The position numbers were made by a program, and so were the translations under genes. From positions 1 to 43,628 of the forward strand of contig VGBO01000015.1 in assembly GCA_016870475.1 (NCBI GenBank): a stretch of DNA of 43,628 bases, in the 5' to 3' direction. This document shows positions 30,884 through 40,818 of this stretch, piece by piece; the stretch's first letter is position 1, and each line of letters begins with the position of its first letter. The notes under the pieces were generated by a model that ran no database searches, was not told the DNA's origin, and saw nothing but the letters and a program-made list of their open reading frames with translations. Source of the stretch: Actinomycetota bacterium (lineage in GTDB: Bacteria > Actinomycetota > Acidimicrobiia > Acidimicrobiales > CAIXPF01).

Positions 30884-32140
30884 TCAGTCGACCATCCGGC
30901 CGTGCAGGTAGTCGTCGTAGGCGGCGAGATCGAGGTGCCCGTGCCCGCAGTAGTTGAACAGGATCACCTTCTCCTCACCCGACTCCTTCGCGGCGAGGGC
31001 CTCGTCGATCGCAGCACGGATGCCGTGCGACGCCTCGGGGGCGGGGACCTTGCCCTCCGTCCGCGAGAACAGCAGCGCCGCCTCGAAACAGGCCGTCTGC
31101 GGATAGGCGACCGCCTCCATGCGACCGTCCTTCACCAACTTCGACACGATCGGCGCATCACCGTGGTAGCGGAGCCCGCCGGCGTGGATCGTCGGCGGGA
31201 TGAAGTCGTGGCCGAGCGTGTACATCGGCAGCAGCGGGGTCATGCCCGCGGTGTCGCCGAAGTCGTACTCGAAGCGACCCTGCGTGAGCGTCGGGCACGA
31301 CGACGGCTCCACGGCCAGCAGACGCACCTCGGTGTCCTCGTAGAACGGCAACGCCAGGCCGCCGAGGTTCGAACCTCCACCGCAGGGGGCGATCACCACG
31401 TCGGGCAGCTTCTCCCCCGCGATCTTCAACTGGTCGCGGGCCTCGAGACCGATGACGGTCTGATGGAGGAGCACGTGGTTCAACACGGAACCGAGCGCGT
31501 AGTGGCTGTCCTCCCGTGCCACGGCGTCGGCCACGGCATCGGAGATCGCCGTGCCGAGCGAACCCGGATGGTTCGGGTCGGCCACCGGCGACGGCAGGAC
31601 CTGACCGCCCCAGACCTCCATCATCGTCTTGCGGTACGGCTTCTTCTCGAAGCTCGTCCGCACCATGTACACCATGCACTCGATGTCGTACTGGGCGCAG
31701 GCGAAGGACAACGCCGTGCCCCACTGCCCGGCACCCGTCTCCGTCGTCAGGCGGCGGATCCCGTCCTTCGCGTTGTAGTACGCCTGCGGCACCGCCGTGT
31801 TCGGCTTGTGCGAACCCGCCGGCGACACCGACTCGTCCTTGAACCAGATCCGCACACGGTCCGGCAGACCGAGCGCCGCCTCGAGCCGGGTCGCCCGCAC
31901 GAGCGGCGTCGGACGCCACAACCGGAGGATGTCCACCACCTCACCGGGAATGTCGATCCACGGCTGCGGCGACATCTCCTGCTCGATGAGCGACATCGGG
32001 AACAACGGGGCGAGATCGTCCGGGCCGACCGGCTCCCGGGTGCCCGGGTGCAACGGCGGATCCATGGGCGAGGTCAGCCGCGGCAGCACGTTGTACCAGG
32101 CGGAGGGGATCTCGGTCTCGGGGAGGTTGACGCGCGTCAT
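30884..32140 (-). CDS. TrpB2-type tryptophan synthase beta-like PLP enzyme
   Basis: Longer TrpB with TrpB2 features: [106 protein letters not shown]. Confidence 0.92.
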   Translation of the reverse strand: MTRVNLPETEIPSAWYNVLPRLTSPMDPPLHPGTREPVGPDDLAPLFPMSLIEQEMSPQPWIDIPGEVVDILRLWRPTPLVRATRLEAALGLPDRVRIWFKDESVSPAGSHKPNTAVPQAYYNAKDGIRRLTTETGAGQWGTALSFACAQYDIECMVYMVRTSFEKKPYRKTMMEVWGGQVLPSPVADPNHPGSLGTAISDAVADAVAREDSHYALGSVLNHVLLHQTVIGLEARDQLKIAGEKLPDVVIAPCGGGSNLGGLALPFYEDTEVRLLAVEPSSCPTLTQGRFEYDFGDTAGMTPLLPMYTLGHDFIPPTIHAGGLRYHGDAPIVSKLVKDGRMEAVAYPQTACFEAALLFSRTEGKVPAPEASHGIRAAIDEALAAKESGEEKVILFNYCGHGHLDLAAYDDYLHGRMVD

Positions 32141-32155
32141 ACCCGCATCTTGCCA

Positions 32156-32953
32156 TCACCTCGCCGGACGTGCCGCCTCCCGCAATGCCGCAACACCACC
32201 GGCCGGGTCCGCCGACCGGACGAGGGACTCGCCGACCAGCAGCGCGTCGTAACCCGCTGCAGCGAGCCGCGCCGCGTCCGACGGCCCGCCGATGCCCGAC
32301 TCCGCCACCCGCACCACACCCGACGGGATGAGCGGCGCCATGCGGACCGCACGATCGGTGTCGACGGCGAAGGTCACCAGATCACGCTGGTTCACCCCGA
32401 CGAGATGCGGATCGACCCGCAACGCCCGCTCGAGCTCGGCCTCGTCGTGGATCTCCACGAGGACGTCGAGGCCGACATCGACCGCTCGGGCGTGGAACTC
32501 GGCGAGCTCGGCGTCGTCGAGCGCCGCAGCGATGAGGAGCACTGCGTCGGCGCCCATCAACCGGGCGTCGTAGACGTCGTGCGCACAGACCGTGAAGTCC
32601 TTGCGGAGCACCGGCAGCCCACACGCGCCACGTGCCGCCCGGAGATCCTCCGGGGATCCGCCGAAGTGCGCCACATCGGTGAGCACCGACAGGCACGACG
32701 CACCACCGCGTTCGTAGTCGACCGCGAGCGACGCCGGATCGAGATCGGGAGCGAGCGGGCCCTTCGAGGGAGACCGACGCTTCACCTCCGCGATGACCGC
32801 AACGCCCTCCGCCGCCCCGCGACGCAGCGCCGCCGCGAACCCGCGGGGCTCCGGCGCCTCCGCCGCCCATGCGGCGAGCTCGCGCAGGTCGCGGCGGTCC
32901 ACCGCCGCCGCAGCGCGGTGGGCGTCGAGGATGCGGTCGAGGTAGGTGGCCAC
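32156..32953 (-). CDS. trpC: Indole-3-glycerol phosphate synthase
   Basis: VIAEVKRRSPSKGPLAPDLDPASLAVDYERGGASCLSVLTD, LPVLRKDFTVCAHDVYDARLMGADAVLLI, VGVNQRDL, VAESGI. Confidence 0.95.
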   Translation of the reverse strand: MATYLDRILDAHRAAAAVDRRDLRELAAWAAEAPEPRGFAAALRRGAAEGVAVIAEVKRRSPSKGPLAPDLDPASLAVDYERGGASCLSVLTDVAHFGGSPEDLRAARGACGLPVLRKDFTVCAHDVYDARLMGADAVLLIAAALDDAELAEFHARAVDVGLDVLVEIHDEAELERALRVDPHLVGVNQRDLVTFAVDTDRAVRMAPLIPSGVVRVAESGIGGPSDAARLAAAGYDALLVGESLVRSADPAGGVAALREAARPAR

Positions 32954-32966
32954 GTCGGCCCGAGGA

Positions 32967-33281
32967 TCAGAGCGCGATGCCCTTGCCCGCCACCGGGGTC
33001 AGACGGAACAGCTCGGCCCGGCCGGCGAGCACGGTGGCGAACTCGGCGCCGATCTTCGCCATCATCTCCGACCCGCCGTGCGTCTTGAGCGCGTCGCCGT
33101 CGGTGTAGAGCTCGTAGAACCACGCGACGTTCGGGTCCTTGTCGTCGGTGTGCAGCGCGTACACCTCGGTGCCGGGCTCCGACGCCTGGACGTAGTCGAT
33201 CATCTTGCGGGCCATCGCGACGAACTCGTCACGCTTTCCGTCCTGACAGGTGAGCTTGGCGATCAGTGCGGGCTTCGACAT
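32967..33281 (-). CDS. Antibiotic biosynthesis monooxygenase (ABM)-domain protein
   Basis: ALIAKLTCQDGKRDEFVAMARKMIDYVQASEPGTEVYALHTDDKDPNVAWFYELYTDGDALKTH. Confidence 0.8.
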   Translation of the reverse strand: MSKPALIAKLTCQDGKRDEFVAMARKMIDYVQASEPGTEVYALHTDDKDPNVAWFYELYTDGDALKTHGGSEMMAKIGAEFATVLAGRAELFRLTPVAGKGIAL

Positions 33282-33291
33282 GGCCGTCACC

Positions 33292-33942
33292 TTAGCGGCG
33301 CCCACCCGATCCACGCCCGTGTGCCCGGGCCAGGCGACGACGTTCACGAGCCGAACGACCGACCCGACGACCACCACGCGGATCCGAGCGACGCGTCCGC
33401 GACGCACGGGCCATCACCCAGATCGGCAGCATGAAGAACCCCGCCGCGGCCACCACGCTCGCCACCACCGCGATGCCGAGGAACGGCGGCCACCCGATCA
33501 GACCCCACGCCGCCACGCAGAGGACGGCGGACCCGAGGAACCCGGCGGGGGCGAGCACGACGATCTGCTCGGCGACCGACCGGGGTCCCGCCGTCGGAGC
33601 CCCGCCCGACGCGGCGTACGCCCGCCAGTCGCGCACCTCCTCCGACGGTGCCGGCGCCGCCCAACGCGCCCGGTCCGAGGAGGTCGGGGACGACGACGGG
33701 CGGGGGGCGGGCCTGGTGGGCACCACCTGTGACCGGTCGTAGGCGCGCCGGCGCTCCGCGTCGCCGAGCACCGCCCAGGCGTCGTTCACCGCCCGCATCC
33801 GCCGCTCCGCCTGCGCCTTCGTCGCCGCATCGGACCCGACGTGTCGATCCGGGTGATGCCGACGCGCCGCAGCGAGGTAGGCGGCCCGCACCTGCGCCGC
33901 CGTAGCGTCCGGCCGGATACCGAGCACGTCGTAGTGGGACAC
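33292..33942 (-). CDS. J-domain protein with C-terminal TM segments
   Basis: SHYDVLGIRPDATAAQVRAAYLAAARRHHPDRH (HPD motif). C-terminal hydrophobic stretches VLAPAGFLGSAVLCVAAWGLIG and FLGIAVVASVVAAAGFFMLPIWVMA. Confidence 0.85.
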   Translation of the reverse strand: MSHYDVLGIRPDATAAQVRAAYLAAARRHHPDRHVGSDAATKAQAERRMRAVNDAWAVLGDAERRRAYDRSQVVPTRPAPRPSSSPTSSDRARWAAPAPSEEVRDWRAYAASGGAPTAGPRSVAEQIVVLAPAGFLGSAVLCVAAWGLIGWPPFLGIAVVASVVAAAGFFMLPIWVMARASRTRRSDPRGGRRVGRSARERRRLARAHGRGSGGRR

Positions 33943-33959
33943 GACGACGCGCGGCGACC

Positions 33960-34844
33960 TCAGCCCGCAGCCCGAACGGGCTCGGCGTCCTCCGCCACGG
34001 CGGTGCATCCCGCAGCGGCGCCCCCGTCGACCCGGACCAGGTCGCCCACCTCGACGGAACGGTGCACCACCGCGAGCGCTACCGGCTCCCCGTCGACCGT
34101 CGTGCCGACCCGGCCCACCGCACGATCGCCGACGAAGAGCGCGGCGCCGACGTGCTCGGCACGGAACCCGCCTTCGACGGAGCGCAGGCGACGCAGCCGG
34201 TGCGGCGTGTTCGACCCGCGCGCGTCGACCCGCGCCACCAGCTCCTGGCCCGTGTAGCAGCCCTTCGTGAAGCTCACCGCCACACCCATCAGCCAGGCAC
34301 CGCCCTCGGCCGGGATCGTGTCCTCGCCGAGCTCCGCACCCATCGCCGGGACGCCCTCCCGGATCCGCAGCCGGGCGAGGTCGTCGGACGAACCCTCCAG
34401 CACACCGGCCGGCAGCACCGGATCGACACCGAGCAGGTCCACCGCGTCGCCGGACGGCCACGACGCAGCGACCCGCAGCATCCCCGGCGGGGTAGCGACA
34501 CCGTCGGCACCGGGACCGCGCACGGCGAGCAACGACCACCCCTCCTCGGGCGTCAGGTCGCAGAGGGTTCGGAGCTTGAACCGCTGCAGCCGAGTGACGA
34601 GCTGCTCCGCGCACCCCGCATCGAGATCGAGGAGCAGGTCGTCCTCGCCCGTGCGCGTCACGCGCAGGAAGCTGACGAGGCGACCCGAGGGCTCGAGGAC
34701 CATCGCCCAGGCCGACGCACCCACGGCGAGCGACGCGACGTCCTGGGTGCACTGACCCTGCAGGAACGTGCGAGCGTCCGGACCGGAGGCCCGAACCACG
34801 TCGCGGGGAACCCGGACACCGATCGGCGCGGCGTTCACCGACAC
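33960..34844 (-). CDS. ygfZ: Folate-binding protein YgfZ
   Basis: [16 protein letters not shown]; signature [19 protein letters not shown]. 10-bp overlap with trpEG. Confidence 0.9.
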   Translation of the reverse strand: MSVNAAPIGVRVPRDVVRASGPDARTFLQGQCTQDVASLAVGASAWAMVLEPSGRLVSFLRVTRTGEDDLLLDLDAGCAEQLVTRLQRFKLRTLCDLTPEEGWSLLAVRGPGADGVATPPGMLRVAASWPSGDAVDLLGVDPVLPAGVLEGSSDDLARLRIREGVPAMGAELGEDTIPAEGGAWLMGVAVSFTKGCYTGQELVARVDARGSNTPHRLRRLRSVEGGFRAEHVGAALFVGDRAVGRVGTTVDGEPVALAVVHRSVEVGDLVRVDGGAAAGCTAVAEDAEPVRAAG

Positions 34845-37033
34845 AGGAACCGCACCGCGGCGCGGACGAGCTGCATCCCGACATCATCGCCCAGGGACAT
34901 GATCGACTCCGGGTGGAACTGCACCGCCGCGACCGGCAGCGAACGGTGCTCCACCGCCATCACCACCCCGTCGTCGCTGCGCGCCGTCACCGACAGGGCC
35001 TCCGGCACGGCGTCGTCGAGCGCGAAGAGCGAGTGGTAGCGCCCCGCCGTGAACCGGGCGGGCAGCCCGGCGAAGAGCCGACCCGGCTCGGTGACGAACA
35101 CCTCCGACGGCTTGCCGTGCATCGGCGGGTCGAGCGTCCCGAGGACCCCGCCGAAATGCTCCACGATCCCCTGCAACCCGAGGCACACGCCGAACACCGG
35201 GAGACCGCGTTCGAGCGCAGCACCGACCGTCGCCGACACGCCGAAGTCCTCCGGTCGACCCGGGCCCGGCGACAGGACCACGAGATCCGGGCGGAACCGG
35301 TCGATCTCCTCGCCGTCGAGGCCCGCTCCGTCGGGGGTGACCCGCAGCGTTCGCACCTCCGCACCCGTCGCCCGCAGGTAGTTCGCGAGCGTGTGCACGA
35401 AGCTGTCCTGGTGGTCGACGAGCAGGACCCGTCGCCCCACTCCGACCGCCTCGCCCGCGGCGTCCATCGCCGCAGGCCGACCGAGGTTCGCGATCCGGAT
35501 CGCGTCGAGGAACGCCGACGCCTTCAGCCGGGTCTCCGCCTCCTCGTCGTCGGGGTCGGAGTCGTAGAGCAGCGTCGCCCCGACGCGCACCTGCGCTGCG
35601 CCGTCCTTCACCCGGATCGTCCGCAACGTCAGGCCCGTGTTCATGTTCCCGTCGAACCCGACGAGTCCGATCGCCCCGCCGTACCAGGCCCGCGGGCTGC
35701 GCTCGTGCTCCTCGATCCACTGCATCGCCCACGCCTTCGGTGCACCCGTCACCGTCACCGCCCACGTGTGGGAGAGGAATGCGTCGAGAGCGTCGAACCC
35801 GGGTCGCAACCGACCCTCGACGTGGTCGACCGTGTGGATCAGGCGCGAGTACATCTCGATCTGCCGTCGGCCGATCACCCGGACCGAACCTGGCACGCAG
35901 ATCCGCGACTTGTCGCTGCGGTCGACGTCGGTGCACATCGTCAGCTCCGACGCGTCCTTGTCGGAGTTCAGCAGCGTGAGGATCTGTGCGGCGTCGGAGA
36001 TCGGGTCGGTGCCACGCTGGATCGTGCCGGAGATCGGGCACGTCTCCACCCGATCCTCCTCCACCCGCACGTACATCTCCGGTGACGCGCCGACGAGGTA
36101 CTCGGCGTCACCGAGATTGATGAGGAAGCCGTAGGGGGCCGGGTTGCGGGATCGCAGACGACGGAACAACTCCGACGGCGGCGCAGGACAGGGCTCGGTG
36201 AAGCACTGACCGGGCACCACCTCGAAGAGGTCGCCACGACGGAACGCGACCTTCGCCTCGTCGACCATCGCCGCGTACTCGCCCGGTTCGTGATCGCAGG
36301 AGGCCACCACCGTCGGATCCGCCACGTACGGCGACGCCACGCCGGTCCGCGCCATGCCGGCGGTCGAACGCTCCCCCACCGCGAAGTCGTACCGCCGCAA
36401 CTCCGCCAGATCACGCCGGTGGTCGACGACGAGCAGTTCATCGGGCAGGAAGAGCACCAGGTCCCGCTGGTCGTCCGGACGATCGAGCCGCAGACGACAC
36501 GGCTCGAACTGGAACGCGAGGTCGTACCCGAACGCGCCGTACAACCCGAGATGCGGGTCGTCCGGCGACCGGAACAACTCGACGAGCGCCCGGACCACGG
36601 AGAACACCGACGGCTGCCGGCTCCGCTCCTCCTCCTCGAACCGACGCTCCGCCGGCGCGACCCGCAACTGCAGCGCGGCCGCCCCCGCACCCGCCGCAGC
36701 GGGCGCGACGTCGAGCACGTGCGGATGGGCCGAGAGCGCGCCCTCGACCGCACCGAGCAACACCAGCCCACGGTCGTTGCAGGCCTCCACCCGCACGGCA
36801 CGGTCACGCGTGGTGATCGCCAGCGGCGGATCGACGAACCCGAGATCCCAGCGCGTGTACCGCCCCGGGTACTCGTAGCTCGAGGACAGCAACACCCCAC
36901 GCCGCGCGTCGAGGCCGTCGATCAGGGCCGCGACCGCAGGCCGCGGCGCCACGAGCGAGACCGACCGGTCGACCCGCACCCCGCCGGCGGTCACGTAGAC
37001 GTCGGACACCACGTCACCCACCGAACCGCTCAC
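34835..37033 (-). CDS. trpEG: Fused anthranilate synthase TrpE-TrpG (component I plus glutamine amidotransferase)
   Basis: N-terminal [28 protein letters not shown]; chorismate-binding [77 protein letters not shown]-terminal GATase [38 protein letters not shown]. Confidence 0.95.
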   Translation of the reverse strand: MSGSVGDVVSDVYVTAGGVRVDRSVSLVAPRPAVAALIDGLDARRGVLLSSSYEYPGRYTRWDLGFVDPPLAITTRDRAVRVEACNDRGLVLLGAVEGALSAHPHVLDVAPAAAGAGAAALQLRVAPAERRFEEEERSRQPSVFSVVRALVELFRSPDDPHLGLYGAFGYDLAFQFEPCRLRLDRPDDQRDLVLFLPDELLVVDHRRDLAELRRYDFAVGERSTAGMARTGVASPYVADPTVVASCDHEPGEYAAMVDEAKVAFRRGDLFEVVPGQCFTEPCPAPPSELFRRLRSRNPAPYGFLINLGDAEYLVGASPEMYVRVEEDRVETCPISGTIQRGTDPISDAAQILTLLNSDKDASELTMCTDVDRSDKSRICVPGSVRVIGRRQIEMYSRLIHTVDHVEGRLRPGFDALDAFLSHTWAVTVTGAPKAWAMQWIEEHERSPRAWYGGAIGLVGFDGNMNTGLTLRTIRVKDGAAQVRVGATLLYDSDPDDEEAETRLKASAFLDAIRIANLGRPAAMDAAGEAVGVGRRVLLVDHQDSFVHTLANYLRATGAEVRTLRVTPDGAGLDGEEIDRFRPDLVVLSPGPGRPEDFGVSATVGAALERGLPVFGVCLGLQGIVEHFGGVLGTLDPPMHGKPSEVFVTEPGRLFAGLPARFTAGRYHSLFALDDAVPEALSVTARSDDGVVMAVEHRSLPVAAVQFHPESIMSLGDDVGMQLVRAAVRFLCR

Positions 37034-37326
37034 AGATACAGCCCCGGAGCGCTCTCCTGGAGACGCTCCGCAGCGACCGCGTGGACGTCCCGCTCCCGCA
37101 GGATGATGTAGTCGTCACCCCGGACCTCGACCTCGTAGCGGTCCTCGGGGTTGAACAGCACCTTGTCGGAGGCCTGCACGGTCCGGACCCCCGGCCCGAC
37201 CGCCACCACCGTCGCCCACGACAGGCGCTTGCCCACCTGGGCCGTGGCCGGGATGAGGATGCCGCCCGACGAGCGGCGCTCGCCTTCGGCCTGCTCGATC
37301 TTCACCAGGATGCGGTCGGCCAGCAT
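37030..37326 (-). CDS. GroES/Cpn10-like protein (annotated start could extend to 37413)
   Basis: [90 protein letters not shown] mobile-loop motif present. Confidence 0.88.
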   Translation of the reverse strand: MLADRILVKIEQAEGERRSSGGILIPATAQVGKRLSWATVVAVGPGVRTVQASDKVLFNPEDRYEVEVRGDDYIILRERDVHAVAAERLQESAPGLYL

Positions 37327-37415
37327 CGTGATGGGCAGGCCCTCGTCGAGCCTGCCACGCGTCCTCGCGGCGCTTTCCGAGGGGGTCACGGCGCGCGACG
37401 CTAGCTTCGCCACCC

Positions 37416-38039
37416 ATGACGACGGAACCCCGGATGCTCACCACCGTCGACGGCGTCGAGCTCGAAGCCGAATTCGCCGTGCCCGACGCCGCGTGGGGGG
37501 TCGTCGTCGCGACCCACCCCCACCCCCTCTACGGGGGCACGATGCGCGACGGGATCCCCGACGTGCTCTACCGGACGCTTCCCGGCCGCGGCCTCGCCGT
37601 CGCCCGGTTCAACTTCCGGGGCGTCGGCCGTTCCGGCGGCACCCACGACGACGGCGTCGCCGAACGCGACGACGTCCGTGCCGCCCTCGACGCCGCCCGC
37701 GCCGCCGTGCCCACCGGGCCGCTCGTCGTGGCCGGCTGGTCCTTCGGCGCCGACGTCGCCCTCGCTGTCGGCCACCCGGCGATCGACGGCTGGTGTGCCG
37801 TGGCGCCGCCGCTGCGGATCGTCGACCCCGCCACGATGCCCGCCGCGACCGATCCCCGACCGGTCCTGGTGCTCTGCCCCGAGAACGACCAGTACCGGCC
37901 GCCGGCCAGCGCAGCCGAGATCGTGGGGGCCTGGACCACCACGGAGCTCCGAACCGTCGCCGGGGCCGACCACTTCCTGTGGGGCCACGGCGGCGAGGTC
38001 GCGGACGCCGTCGAGGCGTTCACCCGCACCCTCACCTGA
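37416..38039 (+). CDS. Alpha/beta hydrolase
   Basis: VVVATHPHPLYGGTMRDGIPDVL, FNFRGVGRSGG, VVAGWSFGADVALAVG. Confidence 0.88.
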   Translation: MTTEPRMLTTVDGVELEAEFAVPDAAWGVVVATHPHPLYGGTMRDGIPDVLYRTLPGRGLAVARFNFRGVGRSGGTHDDGVAERDDVRAALDAARAAVPTGPLVVAGWSFGADVALAVGHPAIDGWCAVAPPLRIVDPATMPAATDPRPVLVLCPENDQYRPPASAAEIVGAWTTTELRTVAGADHFLWGHGGEVADAVEAFTRTLT

Positions 38040-38810
38040 TCAGTCGACCGGACGAACCGACACCCCACCAGCCGCGAGCACGGCCTTCGCCTCGGCGACG
38101 GAATGCTCGCCGAAGTGGAAGATCGACGCCGCCAGCACGGCGTCCGCATGACCCTCGACCACCCCGTCCACGAGATGGTCGAGCGAACCGACCCCGCCCG
38201 ACGCGATCACCGGCACCCCGACGGCGCCCGCGATCGCCCGGGTGAGCGGCAGGTCGAACCCGTCCCTCGTGCCGTCCCGGTCCATCGACGTGAGCAGGAT
38301 CTCCCCCGCACCGCGCCGCTCGGCCTCGACCGCCCACGCAACGGCGTCGAGCCCCGTCGGCGTGCGTCCGCCGTGCACGAACACCTCGAACCCGCTCGGT
38401 GTCGACGCCGAACGCTTCGCATCGACCGCGACCACCACGCACTGCACGCCGAACTCCGCGGCCAGCTCGTCGATCAGCCCGGGACGCTGTACTGCGGCCG
38501 TGTTCACCGACACCTTGTCCGCACCCACCCGCAGCAACGCCCGCGCATCGTCGACGCTGCGGATCCCGCCACCGACGGTGAAGGGGATGAACACCTGCTC
38601 CGCCGTGCGACGGGCCACCTCGACGATCGTGCCCCGCGCATCGGAACTCGCGGTGATGTCGAGGAACACCAGCTCGTCCGCACCCTCGGCGTCGTAACGG
38701 GCCGCCAGCTCCACCGGATCCCCGGCATCACGCAGATCGACGAAGTTCACGCCCTTGACGACACGACCGCCGTCGACGTCGAGGCAGGGGATCACCCGCA
38801 CGGAACGCAC
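38040..38810 (-). CDS. hisF: Imidazole glycerol phosphate synthase cyclase subunit HisF
   Basis: [76 protein letters not shown]. Confidence 0.96.
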   Translation of the reverse strand: MRSVRVIPCLDVDGGRVVKGVNFVDLRDAGDPVELAARYDAEGADELVFLDITASSDARGTIVEVARRTAEQVFIPFTVGGGIRSVDDARALLRVGADKVSVNTAAVQRPGLIDELAAEFGVQCVVVAVDAKRSASTPSGFEVFVHGGRTPTGLDAVAWAVEAERRGAGEILLTSMDRDGTRDGFDLPLTRAIAGAVGVPVIASGGVGSLDHLVDGVVEGHADAVLAASIFHFGEHSVAEAKAVLAAGGVSVRPVD

Positions 38811-38819
38811 CGGGCGACC

Positions 38820-39581
38820 CTACCGGCCACCGTCGAGGGCGCCCGGCCCGGCGACGGCCGCCAACGCGTCCTCGACCGTGCACGCGCCGTCGTAGATCGC
38901 CTTGCCGACGATCGCACCGGCGAGACGTCGACCACCCACCTCGAGCGCCGCGAGCGCCGCGAGGTCGGCGGCACGGCCCACCCCACCCGACGCGATCACC
39001 TCGACCGACGTCGCCGCCAGCAGCTCCCGGTAGAGCCCGAGGTCCGGACCGGCGAGCGTGCCGTCGACCGCGATCTGGGTGGCGACCACGGCGTCGAGCG
39101 ACGCCGGGTCGAACCCGGCGAGCACCTCGAGGATCGACCGGCCGCTCGAACGTTCCCACCCGCGCACGGCGACGTCACGACCGTGGACGTCGAGACCGAG
39201 CACCACACGTCCGGACGCGGCGATCGCCGGCACCAACTCGGGGGTCTCGATCGCCGCAGTGCCGACGACCACCCGACGCACGCCGGCATCGAACAGGGCG
39301 GCAGCGGCCTCGACCGACCGGACCCCGCCACCGGTCTGCACCGCCACCCCGTCGACTGCGAGCGCCGCCGCGATCGCCGCGATGACCGGGCGGTTCGTCG
39401 GCTCACCCGACCGGGCCGCGTCGAGGTCGACGACGTGCACCCAACGGGCACCCGCATCGGCGAACACTCGGGCCTGACGCACCGGATCGTCGCCGTAGAC
39501 GGTCTCCCGGTCGTAGTCGCCCTGCGTCAACCGCACGCACCGGCCGCCGCGGAGGTCGATCGCCGGGAAGAGCGCGGTCAC
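38820..39581 (-). CDS. hisA: Phosphoribosylformimino-5-aminoimidazole carboxamide ribotide isomerase HisA
   Basis: [66 protein letters not shown]. 4-bp overlap with hisH. Confidence 0.94.
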   Translation of the reverse strand: MTALFPAIDLRGGRCVRLTQGDYDRETVYGDDPVRQARVFADAGARWVHVVDLDAARSGEPTNRPVIAAIAAALAVDGVAVQTGGGVRSVEAAAALFDAGVRRVVVGTAAIETPELVPAIAASGRVVLGLDVHGRDVAVRGWERSSGRSILEVLAGFDPASLDAVVATQIAVDGTLAGPDLGLYRELLAATSVEVIASGGVGRAADLAALAALEVGGRRLAGAIVGKAIYDGACTVEDALAAVAGPGALDGGR

Positions 39582-40210
39582 GCCGCCCCCGCACAGATGT
39601 CGACGAAGGACCCCAACAGCGCGAGCCCGTTCCGACCCGACTTCTCCGGGTGGAACTGACAGGCCCACACCGACCCGCGCTCGACCGCGGCGACCACCGG
39701 GCCGCCGTAGTCGCACCGGGCGATGGCATGCGTCTCGTCGTCGGTCGCGTAGGAGTGCACGAAGTAGACCCACGGATCGACCGGCAGCGACGCCATCAGT
39801 GGCGACGGCCGGAGCAGCTCCAGCCGGTTCCACTGCATCTGCGGCCGCTTCACCCCGTCGGGAAGTCGCCGCACCGTGCCCGGCAACACACCGAGCCCCG
39901 CCACTCCTGGCGACTCCTCCGAACCCTCGTACAGGAGCTGCAGTCCGACACAGATCCCGAGGAACGGTCGACCCGACGCCGCCGCGTCGACCGCGACCTC
40001 GTCGAGGCCGCGAGACCGCAGCTCGTCCATGCAGCGACCGAACGCGCCGACACCGGGAAGCACGACACCCGCCGCCTCGCGCACGAGACCACGATCATCG
40101 GTGAGGCGCGCATCGGCGCCGACCCGTTCGAGCGCCTTCTGCGCCGAACGGAGGTTGCCGATCCCGTAGTCGAGGACGGCGACGAGCGGCGCCGACCCGG
40201 ACCGGCTCAC
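39578..40210 (-). CDS. hisH: Imidazole glycerol phosphate synthase amidotransferase subunit HisH
   Basis: VLDYGIGNLRSAQKALERVG, LPGVGAFGRCMDELRSRG, FLGICVGLQLLYEGSEE, WACQFHPEKSGRNGLALL. Confidence 0.96.
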   Translation of the reverse strand: MSRSGSAPLVAVLDYGIGNLRSAQKALERVGADARLTDDRGLVREAAGVVLPGVGAFGRCMDELRSRGLDEVAVDAAASGRPFLGICVGLQLLYEGSEESPGVAGLGVLPGTVRRLPDGVKRPQMQWNRLELLRPSPLMASLPVDPWVYFVHSYATDDETHAIARCDYGGPVVAAVERGSVWACQFHPEKSGRNGLALLGSFVDICAGAA

Positions 40211-40803
40211 GCCAGCACGCCCTTCGTGGACGGCACCTCGCCCCCCTCGATCCGCACCGCGTCGCGCAACGCCCGCGCCACGCCCTTGAAGATCGACTCG
40301 ACGATGTGGTGGGTGTTGTGGCCCCGCTCGCGGGTGACGTGCAACGTGATCGCCGCCGACGTCGCGAACGCCCGGAAGAACTCCTCGGCGAGCTGCGCGT
40401 CGAACGGCGGGCTGCCCTCGATCACCGGGTGGGCGGGGAACTCCACCTCCCAGTGCAGGAACGGGCGTCCCGACAGGTCGAGCACCACGTCCGCCACGGC
40501 CTCGTCGAGCGGCACCCGCACCGAGGCGAACCGGCGCACCCCGGCCCGGTCACCCCATGCCTCGGCGAAGACCGCGCCGAGCAGGATGCCCGTGTCCTCG
40601 ATCGTGTGATGGGTGTCGACCACCAGGTCGCCCGTCGCTCGCACCGTGAGATCGAACGAACCGTGGCGGGCGAGCTGGTCGAGCATGTGGTCGAAGAACG
40701 GCACGCCCGTCGCCACGTCGGCGACACCGGACCCGTCGAGATCGACGCGGACCTCGATCGCGGTCTCCTTCGTCGTGCGGGAACGGGCGGCGGAACGGCT
40801 CAT
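40207..40803 (-). CDS. hisB: Imidazoleglycerol-phosphate dehydratase
   Basis: TKETAIEVRVDLDGSGVADVATGVPFFDHMLDQLARHG, DTHHTIEDTGILLG, HNTHHIVESIFKGVARALRDAV. Confidence 0.96.
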   Translation of the reverse strand: MSRSAARSRTTKETAIEVRVDLDGSGVADVATGVPFFDHMLDQLARHGSFDLTVRATGDLVVDTHHTIEDTGILLGAVFAEAWGDRAGVRRFASVRVPLDEAVADVVLDLSGRPFLHWEVEFPAHPVIEGSPPFDAQLAEEFFRAFATSAAITLHVTRERGHNTHHIVESIFKGVARALRDAVRIEGGEVPSTKGVLA

Positions 40804-40818
40804 GGAAACCCTCGAGGA

